Shown in pieces: positions 1-17,300 of a DNA stretch of 64,000 nt. The stretch covers positions 27,258,434 through 27,322,433 of the forward strand of contig NC_049980.1 of assembly GCF_000003815.2 (NCBI RefSeq), written 5' to 3'. Under the pieces are notes generated by a model. That model worked only from the letters and a program-made list of their open reading frames with translations, was not told where the DNA came from and made no database searches. Position 1 is the stretch's first letter, and every line of letters starts with the position of its first letter. Origin of the DNA: Branchiostoma floridae (taxonomy: Eukaryota; Chordata; Leptocardii; Amphioxiformes; Branchiostomatidae). Made by a program: the position numbers and the translations under genes.

Positions 1-635
1 GGCATACTTCCTCATGTGCAAACCTCACGTAAGTGCTAATGTACAGATATATAATAGGTGTACACAGGCCCCCAAGATGGTGCTACTGCCTATAGAGCAT
101 TTTCACCTGATGTCATCACTGTGTCTGGCGCCATGTTGGTGTCCCTATTTGCGCTTCTGTGAATCATAGATCAAGAGTTTCTGAAATTTAAAGATCATCA
201 ATCCTACCCTTGCAAAACCTTATTTTTAGTATAGGTGGATCTATGGGATATGAAATACATGATATGTTCAGTTACCTTGAGACATATAATTAGAAATTGT
301 TGTGGTATTTCTGTAACTGGTATATCCAATTGCGCTATCTGTAAGATACATCAATCATATCATCCCATTTGGCATCATGTTGCAATTGTTTGTAGTCATT
401 GGCAAATGAATATGTAAGACTGAAGCATGATGAATTATCAGCAAACCAAGTCCACGTTGAGCTACTGCTAGCATATTTAAGCTTTAAGTTACATGTGCTT
501 GTACTTCCTGTTTCATGTATTACACTCAGCAAAATTTTAGTTCTGACATATGTGTTATTAACAAACTAGAATTTTGAAACAGAAAAAAAGTATGAGCAGT
601 TAAATGATTTGTTTTCTTAATTGTGTTAACAATAG

Positions 636-4538
<3,903 letters not shown>

Positions 4539-6440
4539 CCTGGAGGGTCTGCTCTGGCCTAACAGATTAATGGTACATGTACCTCAAAGGCCTACAGTAG
4601 GAAACAGTTGGAAAACACTTGACCTGGACTACAAGGGCTTAACTACTTCCTTAATGCTATTTTTGAAACATGCAGAAAGGACTATTTGTTGCTGATTTCC
4701 TCACAGATGTACGTGAAGGATCCAACTCAGTCTTTGTTTTGTGGCATTTCTGTACACTTTAACTCCTCAACAGGAGAAAAGTGCAGGCAAAAAAGATGTA
4801 TCATAAACTGCTGCTGAAGATGAGTGACTCGGCACATGGTTGAGACTACAAATGTGGTATGAACTTCAGACTTTTCCATGTAACATACTGTTGGCATATT
4901 AAATGGCACTGTTGCCAAAAGCTGAACTTTCTTTCAAGCCTCATTAATATCTACTGCATCATTCAGTAAAGAGAGAAGGAAAACATTCATGCATGACAAA
5001 CAGCTCTTCAGCTAGCAGATTTTTTACTTTGAGTTATGTGTTTATTCATCCAGTGAAATCATGATTACGTTAGTGACTTAGTACAGACAAATCTGGTATC
5101 AGCCTTTGCACAATGATTGGAAATAAGATTAAGCAATATTCAAACCAATTTAGGTGTCATCCTTTTGTGATTCTTATGTGTCACTTCCAAACATTTTTGA
5201 TGATACAACACAGGATTCAACAACTAATTTCACGATTTGGGCAATATGGAAAAGGGAATATTTGAAACATATCCTCTATCGATAAGTATGGCAGTGATTC
5301 GAACATTACTTATACTGCCAAGAAACAAATAATTAGCATGATTGCAATCTCAGGTTTGAAAGTCATAAGATCACCATACTAAGTATACATGTACATGTAT
5401 GCACCGTATCTGCACTTCAAAATTTAAGTTAGTAGGGATCGCTTTAACAGGTTGCAAGCTTCTGGTATTCTTTATCAATCATTTGTTATCTATATACCAG
5501 GAACGGTAAAAAAAATGATAATTTTGACAATACATGTTTGCTAAGATAACTAAAAAATGACTTATTTCAAGTGGAGACTCCTCCCTTAATTAATGTGCAC
5601 TTACTTACACTTACATTGATTATGATGTGGGGTGAAAACTAGACCTGAACCATATATCTGCTTGGAGATTAGGTAAACTGGCTTGTTCCTATTACAGCAT
5701 TGTACATGCTTTGTTCCCATCATGATGTTTGACTACCTACATGTACAGACGTGTTAAATATGGCAAATGTTACAATCCCATCTTAACCTACTTCAAGCTA
5801 ACAACAGCTGACTCAAAATATACAATACTAACAAAGGGACACACTGGTAGCATTGCACCTTCATGTGAATATGTACAACATTAAATTACGTTTTAGAATG
5901 AATTAACAAGTATTAGGTACATGATTGATGATGGCAAGTATAGGCATCATGCTATGAATCAACACAGATGACAGTAATGGTTACGATTACTTTAGTCTAG
6001 CTTCTATGGGACAACTGTCCTTTATGCTGAATTACAAAACAAGAGATACAAAATTACAAGTACTTCGATACACTACAAATCTACAAAAATCAAGATAAAA
6101 ATTAAGACTACACTACAAAAAAATAGATTCAAGATAAAACAAATGACTGTTAAAAATGCTCTTCTTACAGACATGGTTGTAAAATGGTGTTCTCGGTCTA
6201 CAAGACCACCAACATACAAGGCAGTTCCTATCAAGGCCACATACACAGCAGGCGAGAAGCACAACAAACTACGGGTTATCTCAGGAAAATACAGACTACA
6301 GTGTGAAAAATCATCTTCTAATCTAAAAGCCCACACACTTCACTTCTGGCCATTTTAGAGTCATTCGACTTAGGAATTAAAAAATCAGGTGGTCTCTAAT
6401 ATGAAGTAATAATAAAGTAATGGGCACAGGAAACACTTCC
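4539..6440. other. Convergent intergenic region and 3' UTRs (ATR / MTMR10-12)
   Basis: No coding exon was recognised. The interval must hold the 3' UTRs of both convergent genes. It is AT-rich. A copy of the ATCTGCTTGGAG motif, which recurs at 20.9-22.8 kb, sits near 5657. AATAAA-like signals occur on both strands, but the true cleavage sites cannot be fixed by reading. Confidence 0.6.
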
Positions 6441-9400
6441 TCAGTCGTCCCCGTTCGCTGCTGCTCCGTTGTAACTTGAGACAGACATCCTACGCAGGAA
6501 GGAGAAGAGAGGGGTCCCCACTATGGACTTCCTGTCCATGCTTCCTATAGGGGAGTAGGGAAACGCTGACGTCAGAGAGTCATTTGCATCAAACCCTCGG
6601 GGGCTCTCGAACGTGAAGAACATTCCACTCTCCTGACTGGTGTTGTGTTGGTCAGGTTTGGACATCTCCAGACTGTGGATCTTCATGTTTAGGATGTGCA
6701 GTTCGTCCACGAGCAGACACTGGTGGAAGTACTCTGAGGGAGGGCCACCGCCGACGGTGTGGGCCCACGGTATCCACCTCATGTAACACTGGGTCCATAA
6801 CTTCAGTCCTGCTCCGATGTTAATCGGAAACAGCGGTCCGTTGAAACTTGGCGTGGAAGGCGCTACGAATGACACCTGCGCAGACGCGCTGGCTTGCTTC
6901 TTCTTCTTGCTCTTCCACTTGTTCCTGGACTTGAAGCTTCCCAGCGTGTTGGTGGGGTTGGGAGGTACCACTGTGGGGCCGTTGGAGGGGTGTTCGGGAA
7001 AGTACTCCGCCAGCTTGCCGCCGTACAGGGGGTTGTTGAAGAGCAGGCGGTCCTGGTCAGAGAACTGGAGGGACCAGTCCCACACAGGCATCAGCGTTGG
7101 TGACGTGTTGTCATTCTTGTCTCGCTTGGCATCCATGCAGGCCACATATCTGGAGATACAAAGGCAAAAACAACAGGAAAATTGTTATACTTCCAAGTGA
7201 TAAGTCACTCTGCCATCCCTGTCTATTTCTGTGACATTTGTTGACTGACGTCTTTCCTTTCACATCGCAAGCTATAAAACTCCATTAACTCGGGAGAAAT
7301 GAGTACCTACAGGTAGCTTTGGTTAGAGACATTGTCTTGGATGGTCCCTAATGCTGAGGTCTTATACCTTGTACATGTATTTATACATACAAATGTGGCA
7401 TGTTAAGGCAGTATGCAGATTAAAGACTGGACCGGCCTGCCCCTTGCCAGCTCCCAAGTGTTGCCACATGATAGGGCAAGATGGAGAGAGGCAGTGTACT
7501 CAGTGGCTAAGTGACCCCATGATCACCCCTGGTCAAGGGACTGGTAAGCGGTAAGTATTGGTTATGCAAACAAACAAACTTGGTGGGGTAGGAAACTGAC
7601 CTGTCCCTTTCACTGTGGAAGAGGAAGGTTGCAAACAACGGCACCCTGGCGTACAAAACTGGTGTGTTAAGGCGGTATACTGGTTAAGCAAACAAAGATA
7701 ATAGGTAAGGAAACTGACCTGTCCCTTTCACTGTTGAAGAGGAAGGTTGCAAACAGCGGCACCCGGGCGCTGTCCCACAGGGTGGTCAGGTACGTCTCCG
7801 TGAACTCAAAGCATGATGGGAACTGCTGCAGCAGCTGCCATACACAGTCCAGGAACAACAGGAACACTGGCGACTGGAGGGAATAAACATGCAGGGTTAG
7901 TACTAGAGCTGAAGGACTAGACAGATACTGGTACAGAGGTATGGGTGCAGGTTTGAACCTATAAAAACAATTCAACAAAAGTGACCTGTCTTCAATCGAG
8001 ACATCTATCTTACACAATAAATTAGTAATCTCTGAGGCTGAAAGAAAGAAGCTTTTTGAAACAATTAAAATATCCCTGAGCTTTCACGATTTAGAAGACG
8101 CAAAACCACATGTGCTATTGACATCACAAAACCCACTTCATCACTGAATATGTGGGACTCGTCAACCACTGCCTCCAAAAGAAGCCCCCCGCCATGAGGA
8201 GGACATTTTTGTTACCTTTTTCTGTTACTGTATCTGTGCCCACAACTGCAACTAGTCTACATGCATGTGTTTGCAATTTAAGATTCCATGACTAATACTT
8301 TTATCCGCACTTATTATCCGCAGGTAACCTATATCCATGTTTTTGAAAATGGGCCTTAGGGATATCAAGTTGACGGACGGTGGATTCAAACTGCAATATT
8401 TTTTAAATATTGCAATTTAACACCACTGCCCATCGACTTGATATCCCTAACATGGATATAGGTTACCCACGGATAAAAGTGAACTAGTGTTACCTCCTTG
8501 CTCTCCCTGTCCATGGTGTGTACGTGGTGCAGCCTGTCAGTGAAGCGATGTCCGCTCACCACCCACTCCCTCTGCACCAGGGCCTGGAACCCCACCAACG
8601 TGCGAGTGTGACAGTCCAGAATCACCTGCACAAGGCTGGCCACCACACACGACAGGTCACGCCCATCGTACTCTGAGGGGGGGGGGATAAGTATAACAAA
8701 ATAGTTATTATGACAGTCGCATTACAAGTGGTATTGAATGGCAAAAGGGCCTTAAGGGCTAGGTTGGCAGATATAAGATTGAGAAGTCATGGGTTTTATT
8801 GAAAAAAGTTCAGGTTTTCCACATTGTGGTTGCTCTCTTTTCAAAATATATCAGTCAAAATCAGATTACAACAGGGTATTTATTATGGAAATATAGAGTG
8901 CATAAGAAATTTCACATCTATTTTCAAGCAAATAAGCCGTGGGAATCTGCTCTACCAATGCTGTGAAATGTTTATTATATAAATTAACAATGTGATCGTA
9001 CCTCTAAGCACCACGGTCTGTCTACTGCCTGCTATCCTCTCAGCCACAGCAGACGACACCGACAGACAGGCACTGTGGAAGGCATGGAGCAAAACCTTTC
9101 TTTAAGGCACACACGAAGAACAAGAAATCTTAAGATATCATACCTCCAACAGTTCTTGCAAACTTCTTGGTTTATTAATCATTGTTAATTTCAAAAGAAG
9201 AGCAATGTTTTGTATATAAGGTACCAATGCATTAACACTTCTCTCTCACAATAAAGAACATAATCAAAATGTCAAAATTTCTCCCAAATCTAGTTCTGTC
9301 AACTCTCATACATAATTTCCCAGAAGGGGGTAGCTCACTGAAGCTGTAGCACGTTGGCTGTGGTGGAGGGATCTGACAAGTAGCTCCAAATATTTCATTG

Positions 9401-12400
9401 ATTAACAAATCTTTATACACATTGTGTGCTTTCTTGTCTTTTGACTGCTGCATATTCACATTATAAAGTCAAGAGTAACACAAATTCAATTTAGAATGAT
9501 TTGCCGCCACTAACATACCGGTACTGCTGTCCAGTGTCACATCTCCTTAGAACGTCCATATAATAGGCAGTCTGAGGATTAGGATATAAAGCAAGGTACA
9601 TTGCAGAAGAGTAAGACCTACCTGACACATTGTAACCATTTGGTCCCATCCAGTAGACTATACCACTTCTGGTCAGCAGCCCAGAAGTCTTCAGCTCCAG
9701 CTATTAAACACAGCAGTACAATTTATGGTTATGCTTTCAGCTGGGGCAACTGTTAATACTGCAAGTTAACATAATATTTGGCACTGCATAACATTTAGTC
9801 AAAGCCTTAAAAAAAATCAACATTACAAGAGAGTAAACCTTGCTATCATGCTGTTACCAAGAGCACCTTCAACTCAGGGCTGATTACAGCTTTTGCGTAC
9901 ATGTATATTTCAGGCGAATCATTTACAAGAAGAGGTCAAACAGACGTCCACACTATTTGCCAGGGAAGCTACAATGTATCAGAGGAGTGGACTGAAAGCA
10001 GAAGGGGATGGATACAGTATCCTGCAATAGAAAAGCATTGCTCAGAGAGTGTGGCAGTTCAGAATACTAACCTGGCATACACAGGTCCCGTAGTTTGTAG
10101 TAAGCCTGCTGAATGTACTTAGGCGAGGGACATAATCTGCCCAGGTCGATGATGGAAGCCTTGGTCCTCTCGGGGTGGGTACTCTCTATCGCCCGCAACA
10201 TGCTACAAGCACAGGTGATAAAACAGATACAACTGCTAAAAAACAGATACTAGCTTTATCCTAGACTAGGCCATACCAATCTAATTTGTTGGTTCTCGGA
10301 CTTCAAAGTAAAAAATAATGCTGAAGAGGAAGATCAAAATGAAGGGGGAAAGTCTGTGCTATAGTAAACACTATTTCAGAGAGTAATCATGAATACAGTT
10401 ACTATACAGTCAATTTTCCATCAGCACAGCTTTCCTCCCCACACTTTTCATCTAGACCTCTTCTTGAAGTTTTACTAAAGATTGTCGGAGAACCAAGAAA
10501 TTGAATTGATGTGGCCTTATGGAGTCTTGCAATGTTAGGAATTAGTTTAGCATTTTAGTATATTTATTAACTTTTTCTTCAAGGGGTTTTCAAGGCTCTG
10601 AAATGGCTTGTTAGTGAAAAATTATTAAAATGGCATGAAATGTTTTTATGTGCTTAATTTGATACCACCTTTTGGCCACACCAATTTTATTACGGTACTT
10701 TCCACATACCTGTCTAAAACTCCCCTACAAGCAAGTTGAGAAATAGTCACAACAGGCATCCTGCAGTTACGATAGGCATTTTCACATTGCACACTAGGAA
10801 ATACAAGGCACTATGCTTTGCATAACTATGACAACCAGTATGCAAGGAATGTGGACGGCGTCTGCTCAAGTTGCCACAACCCATAGTGCCCCATATCTCC
10901 CAGCATTCAATGGGATGTATAAAAAGGTCCATCATTTTCATTTTGATACGCAATGACACTGTCAATAAAACACCACTTAATGAAACAAACCTTAGCCCCA
11001 TTTTTTAAAACTAAAAAATTAGCATCATTTCATAAAGTTGAAAAAAGTGCCTTTCCAGCTAAAATATTGTCTTTTTAATGTTTGATTGCATTTTAAGACA
11101 ACAGCAAGACTTAGTGCATTTACATATAGCAAGGTTTCTGGAGAGTTTAAGCCAGCTGTACTTGTCAGTGCTTTTGTAGACGAAGCGTAACGTGTGTGTG
11201 ACTTACAGTGGCACCACCTGAGTGGATGGTAGGCAGTGCCTGAACCAGCAATGCCCATGAAGCAATAACATAAGAAACAGTACAGAAATATCATGTCAGT
11301 GTATGTGTGTGCATATACAACACCAAGTAAAAGAATAACACCAAAGCTGACCAAATACCGTGTGGGAAGCAGTGTTGAAAATACCTTGAAAAGTGAGCAC
11401 CTCCAAATAAAGACTACCTGGCCATTAACAATGATATCACTTTTGTTGGTCCCTTTGAAAATTTTCCCCCCATTGACACAAGCAGTAAGAATCCTGTCTC
11501 TCATGAGTGACCACCAGTCCACATAAATCACAGTTTATCAGTGATCTACTTGGGCAGTTTTTACTATATCTGCATTTTTTACTTCTGGCTCGGCAGTGAT
11601 ATATGTTCAGTAAAATAAAAATAATAGATATAGTGATTGTGTTTACACTAAGAATTTTGATGGCCTAAACATTTGCTGAACATTTGCAATATAGTGATTG
11701 TGGGTTGCAGCCAATAGATTATCATGTCACTTTGCAATTGTTCTGCTAACAGCGCATGCTATGAGAGCTTCTCAATGTACAATGTACCTGTCCATAATGT
11801 TAGTTTCACATCAGTAACAGATAACCCTTTTATTTCCCCAAAAGGTAAACTGAATGTACTTCAGCAACATTTTATTGAATTATTCATCACTCCGACTGGG
11901 TAAAATGGACTACCCTTTGTTTAAGATCTATTACGAATCGATAATGTATTATCGGTTATGACAAGGTATGTATGTGTATTATGTATATGATGTTTATTAC
12001 TTAATATTAGTAATGTTCATTGCTGTTGACAATACTGTTGATTGACTGAGATGGCATGAATGTACATCAATTGTCTAGACAAATCTCTATATTAAGTTCA
12101 CTTAGATTATGTTGCTATTTTCTACTCAACCTTAATGTATTATCAGACAGTATATCTGTACATCAACATGTATATCACATTGACACGTATAAATAACAAT
12201 CTTTCACAAGCAAAATGCACACAAGGTCAACAACATTATCAAGTAAATTGATAGAACTGTAAAAACTATCCAATGACATGTCATGAATTCTTATACCAAT
12301 TCTTTAAATAAAAAGATTTTTCACCTCTGCATCTTCTTTAGCTTGGTTTTATTTCATGAAAGGCATAAGTGAACTCTTTTCTTTCTAGATAACAGATAAA

Positions 12401-14310
12401 GAGTATGTTATTTGACTAGAGCCCAGCCTACCTTTCCAGATACTGTGTTTGTGTTGTGTCTGATCTCAGTTCCACCATCCTGAACCAGGGCACTCCCATT
12501 CTGATGGCTCCAACTCCACAACTGGAACAGGCAGTACAGACTTCAATGCACTAGTTGGCCATACCAGTCAAGTTTCTCTCTCTCACTCACTCACTCTCTC
12601 TCTCTCTCCCTCCCTCTCTCTCTCTCACTCACTCACTCACTCTCTCTCACTCTCTCTCTGTCACTTACTCACAAGGTTTCTCAGCTCACATTAATATTCA
12701 GCCAAGCTCAATGCAAAATGTTTCAAAACTTAAATTTCATCAATCATATCTCCATTATTTCTTTATCATTATCAATTGTTTAATATCTAAATGTATGATT
12801 GGGAAAGCTAATTGCAATGATGTCAGACATGATCTTACATTAAAAGGTCAAATACAACTGGTGAGTATGTCAGACAGAAAAAGGCCCAACATTTTCCTGC
12901 GAACACAGCAACTGACACTGGCAGGACTTTCTGCACTTTGGTGGGTTGCCCCCACCCAGTACGGACTGACAGAACTTACAGGAACTCTGCCATCCACAAA
13001 GTGCGGGCTGGAGTTGCTGAGGTCGTGGTCAGACAGGGAAGAAGGCACGATGAACTGTTCTGGTAACCTGGAGACAGAGAATCATAATTACAACAATGAC
13101 AATATCTAATAGCAAATACAAGGGGCCAAAGTTTGTTAGGACTTTGTTATGTCATAATGAACAATACCAAAAATAGTAGAAACCAGATAATTGCATAACA
13201 GATAACTGCACATTTCTGTTAATTGTACGGAATCCCAAAGTCCCGTAGTGATGAGGTCCAGCTGAATAACTTTGCTTTGTTGCACCATCTGGATAATTGC
13301 ACAAAATATGCTGGCAAATGGAAAGTGCAATTGAACGGCTTCTAATGTATTTTCTTTAAGTCCAGTACAGGTGCATGGTACATTGACCATTATCTAAAAG
13401 ATCTCCTCAGTATCATACACAGCCCTACTATGCTAGTAAGTCTTTGAAGGATCTGTGCCTAAACGACAGGACACTTCAGTAGATGTACATGTTTTTAAGA
13501 AAATAAACACGTACGTGTCTGACATCTTGAAGTTGGTGTTGGCAAAGCTGACCCTCCAGCCAGAGAGGTTGACTCTGGACAGCTCCCTCTCCCAGTCCTT
13601 CACTGCTCGGAACTCAGGGGTGTCTGCAATACCTTAAGGGAAGGTAGGCAGAGCAAAAAACACTTATTCTGTAACATACGGACTTTGAAATGTTTCTACT
13701 GCGAGGTCTCCTATGTGTTTTCAATTTATTGGTATTAATATGGGGACTACATAATTATTTTAACTGCAAACCTAAAACACTTTGATAACCTCCTACTGCA
13801 AAATTAAGTTACGTAAAAATAGATGAATTTAGTATAGTGATGTCCATGTGCTGAACTTAAAATAAATTCTGTGATGGTATCCACTAACCTACTCTACTCT
13901 ATCTCAGTAACATCTGGTACACAGATAACTGTTTTTCATGTATAGAGTACTCTATGTACTGTTATTACATCCAGCTCCTATAACCGCCTACCAACTTCAA
14001 GCAATACCAAGTCAACCATGCATGCAATCAACCTCATTTATAGATCGTAAAAAAAAATAAAATAAAACACATACCTATCCTGAGGTTCTTCCCAGGGTTG
14101 TACTCAAAAGCAAACAGCAGGTCCAGGGAGGTGGGGAAGGCGTGGTGCAGGATGGCATTCACTACCTGGTTACCATGGAAACAAGATAACTTGGTTAGCT
14201 TCCACACCTGATAGATACATGTAGCTGAAATTACTCGTTGTTTGCTGTTACTAATTTCTGTCACTACTGCCCAAGAAGACTCAGTGTACAGTCTATGTGA
14301 GTGAATGTGA

Positions 14311-14390
<80 letters not shown>

Positions 14391-17300
14391 TGTTTACAAC
14401 AAGAACACCTGTATGTTTCCTACTTACATTTCTCTCAGCCTCCTTGGGAGTAAACTTGAAACTGAAGGGAAGTATCCTGAAGTCCTGCATTTGAGAAAAT
14501 TGTGGGAAAAACAAAATTGTTCCTTGTACAGCAATCTTTATTTCACAAAGAACACATGTACAGTTACAGCAAGAAGATAAGTTGATGACCAAACCAACAC
14601 ACACAAAAAATACAGTTAAAAATGACAATTATTTCATTAAACAAGCTAGCAAGAAAAGGAAAATCATACCAATATCACTGAAGAACAGGTAGAAGCAAGT
14701 TTGGATTCTCACCTTACAGTGAATCTCTAATATCCCGACCCTGCCTTGTATGTTGCTACCAGCTGGCAGTCGCTTCTTCTTGCCATTCCACACTGCACAC
14801 AAGGAGACATACCACCAGAAGTTTTATACTGTTATCATTACACAAAACATCTAACTTGACTATTTACAAATTGTCTCTACCTCTGAGGTGTCACCGTAAA
14901 AAAAGTTGTCACCATAAATATTAAAAATGCAAATACTTTAATGATGCATAAATTGTTAGATGNNNNNNNNNNNNNNNNNNNNNNNNNNNNNNNNNNNNNN
15001 NNNNNNNNNNNNNNNNNNNNNNNNNNNNNNNNNNNNNNNNNNNNNNNNNNNNNNNNNNNNNNNNNNNNNNNNNNNNNNNNNNNNNNNNNNNNNNNNNNNN
15101 NNNNNNNNNNNNNNNNNNNNNNNNNNNNNNNNNNNNNNNNNNNNNNNNNNNNNNNNNNNNNNNNNNNNNNNNNNNNNNNNNNNNNNNNNNNNNNNNNNNN
15201 NNNNNNNNNNNNNNNNNNNNNNNNNNNNNNNNNNNNNNNNNNNNNNNNNNNNNNNNNNNNNNNNNNNNNNNNNNNNNNNNNNNNNNNNNNNNNNNNNNNN
15301 NNNNNNNNNNNNNNNNNNNNNNNNNNNNNNNNNNNNNNNNNNNNNNNNNNNNNNNNNNNNNNNNNNNNNNNNNNNNNNNNNNNNNNNNNNNNNNNNNNNN
15401 NNNNNNNNNNNNNNNNNNNNNNNNNNNNNNNNNNNNNNNNNNNNNNNNNNNNNNNNNNNNNNNNNNNNNNNNNNNNNNNNNNNNNNNNNNNNNNNNNNNN
15501 NNNNNNNNNNNNNNNNNNNNNNNNNNNNNNNNNNNNNNNNNNNNNNNNNNNNNNNNNNNNNNNNNNNNNNNNNNNNNNNNNNNNNNNNNNNNNNNNNNNN
15601 NNNNNNNNNNNNNNNNNNNNNNNNNNNNNNNNNNNNNNNNNNNNNNNNNNNNNNNNNNNNNNNNNNNNNNNNNNNNNNNNNNNNNNNNNNNNNNNNCAGA
15701 TAATTCGAACGCATTTCGAGCGAACTGAATACCCTGTTGTCAAGCATTCGAATACCAGATACAGATATTGGATTTGACGATTTTTTGTTCAAGGACACTA
15801 AATTTTCCCAACTTCTGGCACTGTGTAGCCTGCTTCTCAGTACCATCCCCCGGGGGGTCCGATGGCCCTCTGGCCTTACCCTGATCCTACCATAGTGGAA
15901 CTGGTAGTGGTACATTTGACACCGAATACACCATGTTGTATTCTCAGTGACTGTGTATCAAAGATCATGGCACACCAGTTAGATACATGTTGCATACTCG
16001 TTCTGGTACTTCGTTTGACATGGAATACACTAAGTTGTATTCTCAGTGACTGTGTTTTAAAGATCATGGCACACCAGTTAGATACATGTTGAAGACTCGT
16101 TCTACAGTGTTTGATACATAGTCACATGTAAATTTAACAGAAACTGGCAGGTTTCCAGCGTAGCCTTCAGCATTTCCCTGACCCCTCCCACCCACGCGGG
16201 GGATGTGGTAATGACTATTGAACATGAAGCAAGTCGTGTAATTATATTTCAGCATGGGGAAACAAGGAAGGAAGTGACTATAGACGTATAGTATAGTAGT
16301 TGCATACCTACAAGTAAATTTGTCCCTGGTTACTAAGTAACAAGATTAAGTACAGGAAAGACAAGTACAGTTACATTATCCTATTGATTTGAACCAGCTC
16401 CAGTGTACAAAATAATATTTTTCCCATTACAGCACTGCACTAGAATAAGCCATTTCATAAAATCATAAAAGCAAACTGTCTCTAGATATGTTGGTCCTAA
16501 CTCTTAGATTTGATAAATGAATGCTGTAGATAAAATTAACATGGCAATCAAGAAAAGTGTATTTTGGTAGAAACTGTTTCAGGCAGCAGATACATTTAGA
16601 TGAAACTTTTCATCCAACAGTGTTGTCAACACTGTGTTCTAATGTTGACCTCCTCCCTAATTTTTACGGTGACTAAGTAAAAATGTTAGAGAACCAAGAC
16701 ATCAAATTGGTCTAGAAGACAACAGTGCCTTCCTTTCAGATCAGGGGAGCAGTCTTTATTTGCTTTGGATCTAGCAAGGTCCTTGATACATGTAGCCAAG
16801 AATAACCCCAGATTCTTACAAGTGCAAGACAGAACTAGGCTAAACAAACCTACACATGTGCAAGTTGTTAAATGCCTCCAGCCCTCCTCGCAACACTTCT
16901 TGTTATTCAGCTGAGATGTATTTGAATTACATTAGAAATTAGAAAAATTAGAAACAGTCTATTTTAACTCAGTTTTTTGTAGACACACACTGCCTTATGT
17001 ATACCCTTCTGCTATCTTAAACAGTAAGCTAAGCTTTTGGGTTATCTTCTTTGGCAAGCGGCGCTGAAGAAATTCTTGTGACTTTCTTTCAACACAACAT
17101 TCCTGAGATAGAGGAAGTGTTTTGGTCATGATGTAGCTCTGGGAAACATGGCCACACTCTATCAGGGGAAGCATTATCAATATCAGGATACCAATTAAAA
17201 TTCCCTGTCTAATTCAAGAATGCAATAGCATCTATCGGCATCCACCATTGAAACCCGTTAAATGAAGTCACTTCTCAATTGAAATTATTCAATCATGAGT

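Noticed and set aside
6073-6336. 87-residue minus-strand hydrophobic frame
   Set aside because: Lies in the 3' flank of the MTMR10/12-like gene. Hydrophobicity follows from AT-rich composition; no splice or promoter context.
11025-11531. 168-residue minus-strand frame in an MTMR10/12-like intron
   Set aside because: No domain or homology pattern, and the exons on either side already join in frame without it.
12555-13109. 184-residue plus-strand frame with Ser/Leu-rich start
   Set aside because: Begins in a CT microsatellite and runs antisense to an MTMR10/12-like exon.
14293-14628. Poly-His/Thr and poly-Cys/Val frames
   Set aside because: Translations of a GT microsatellite.
14877-15915. 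Long open frames on both strands across 14963-15696
   Set aside because: They are runs of N read as X, not coding sequence.
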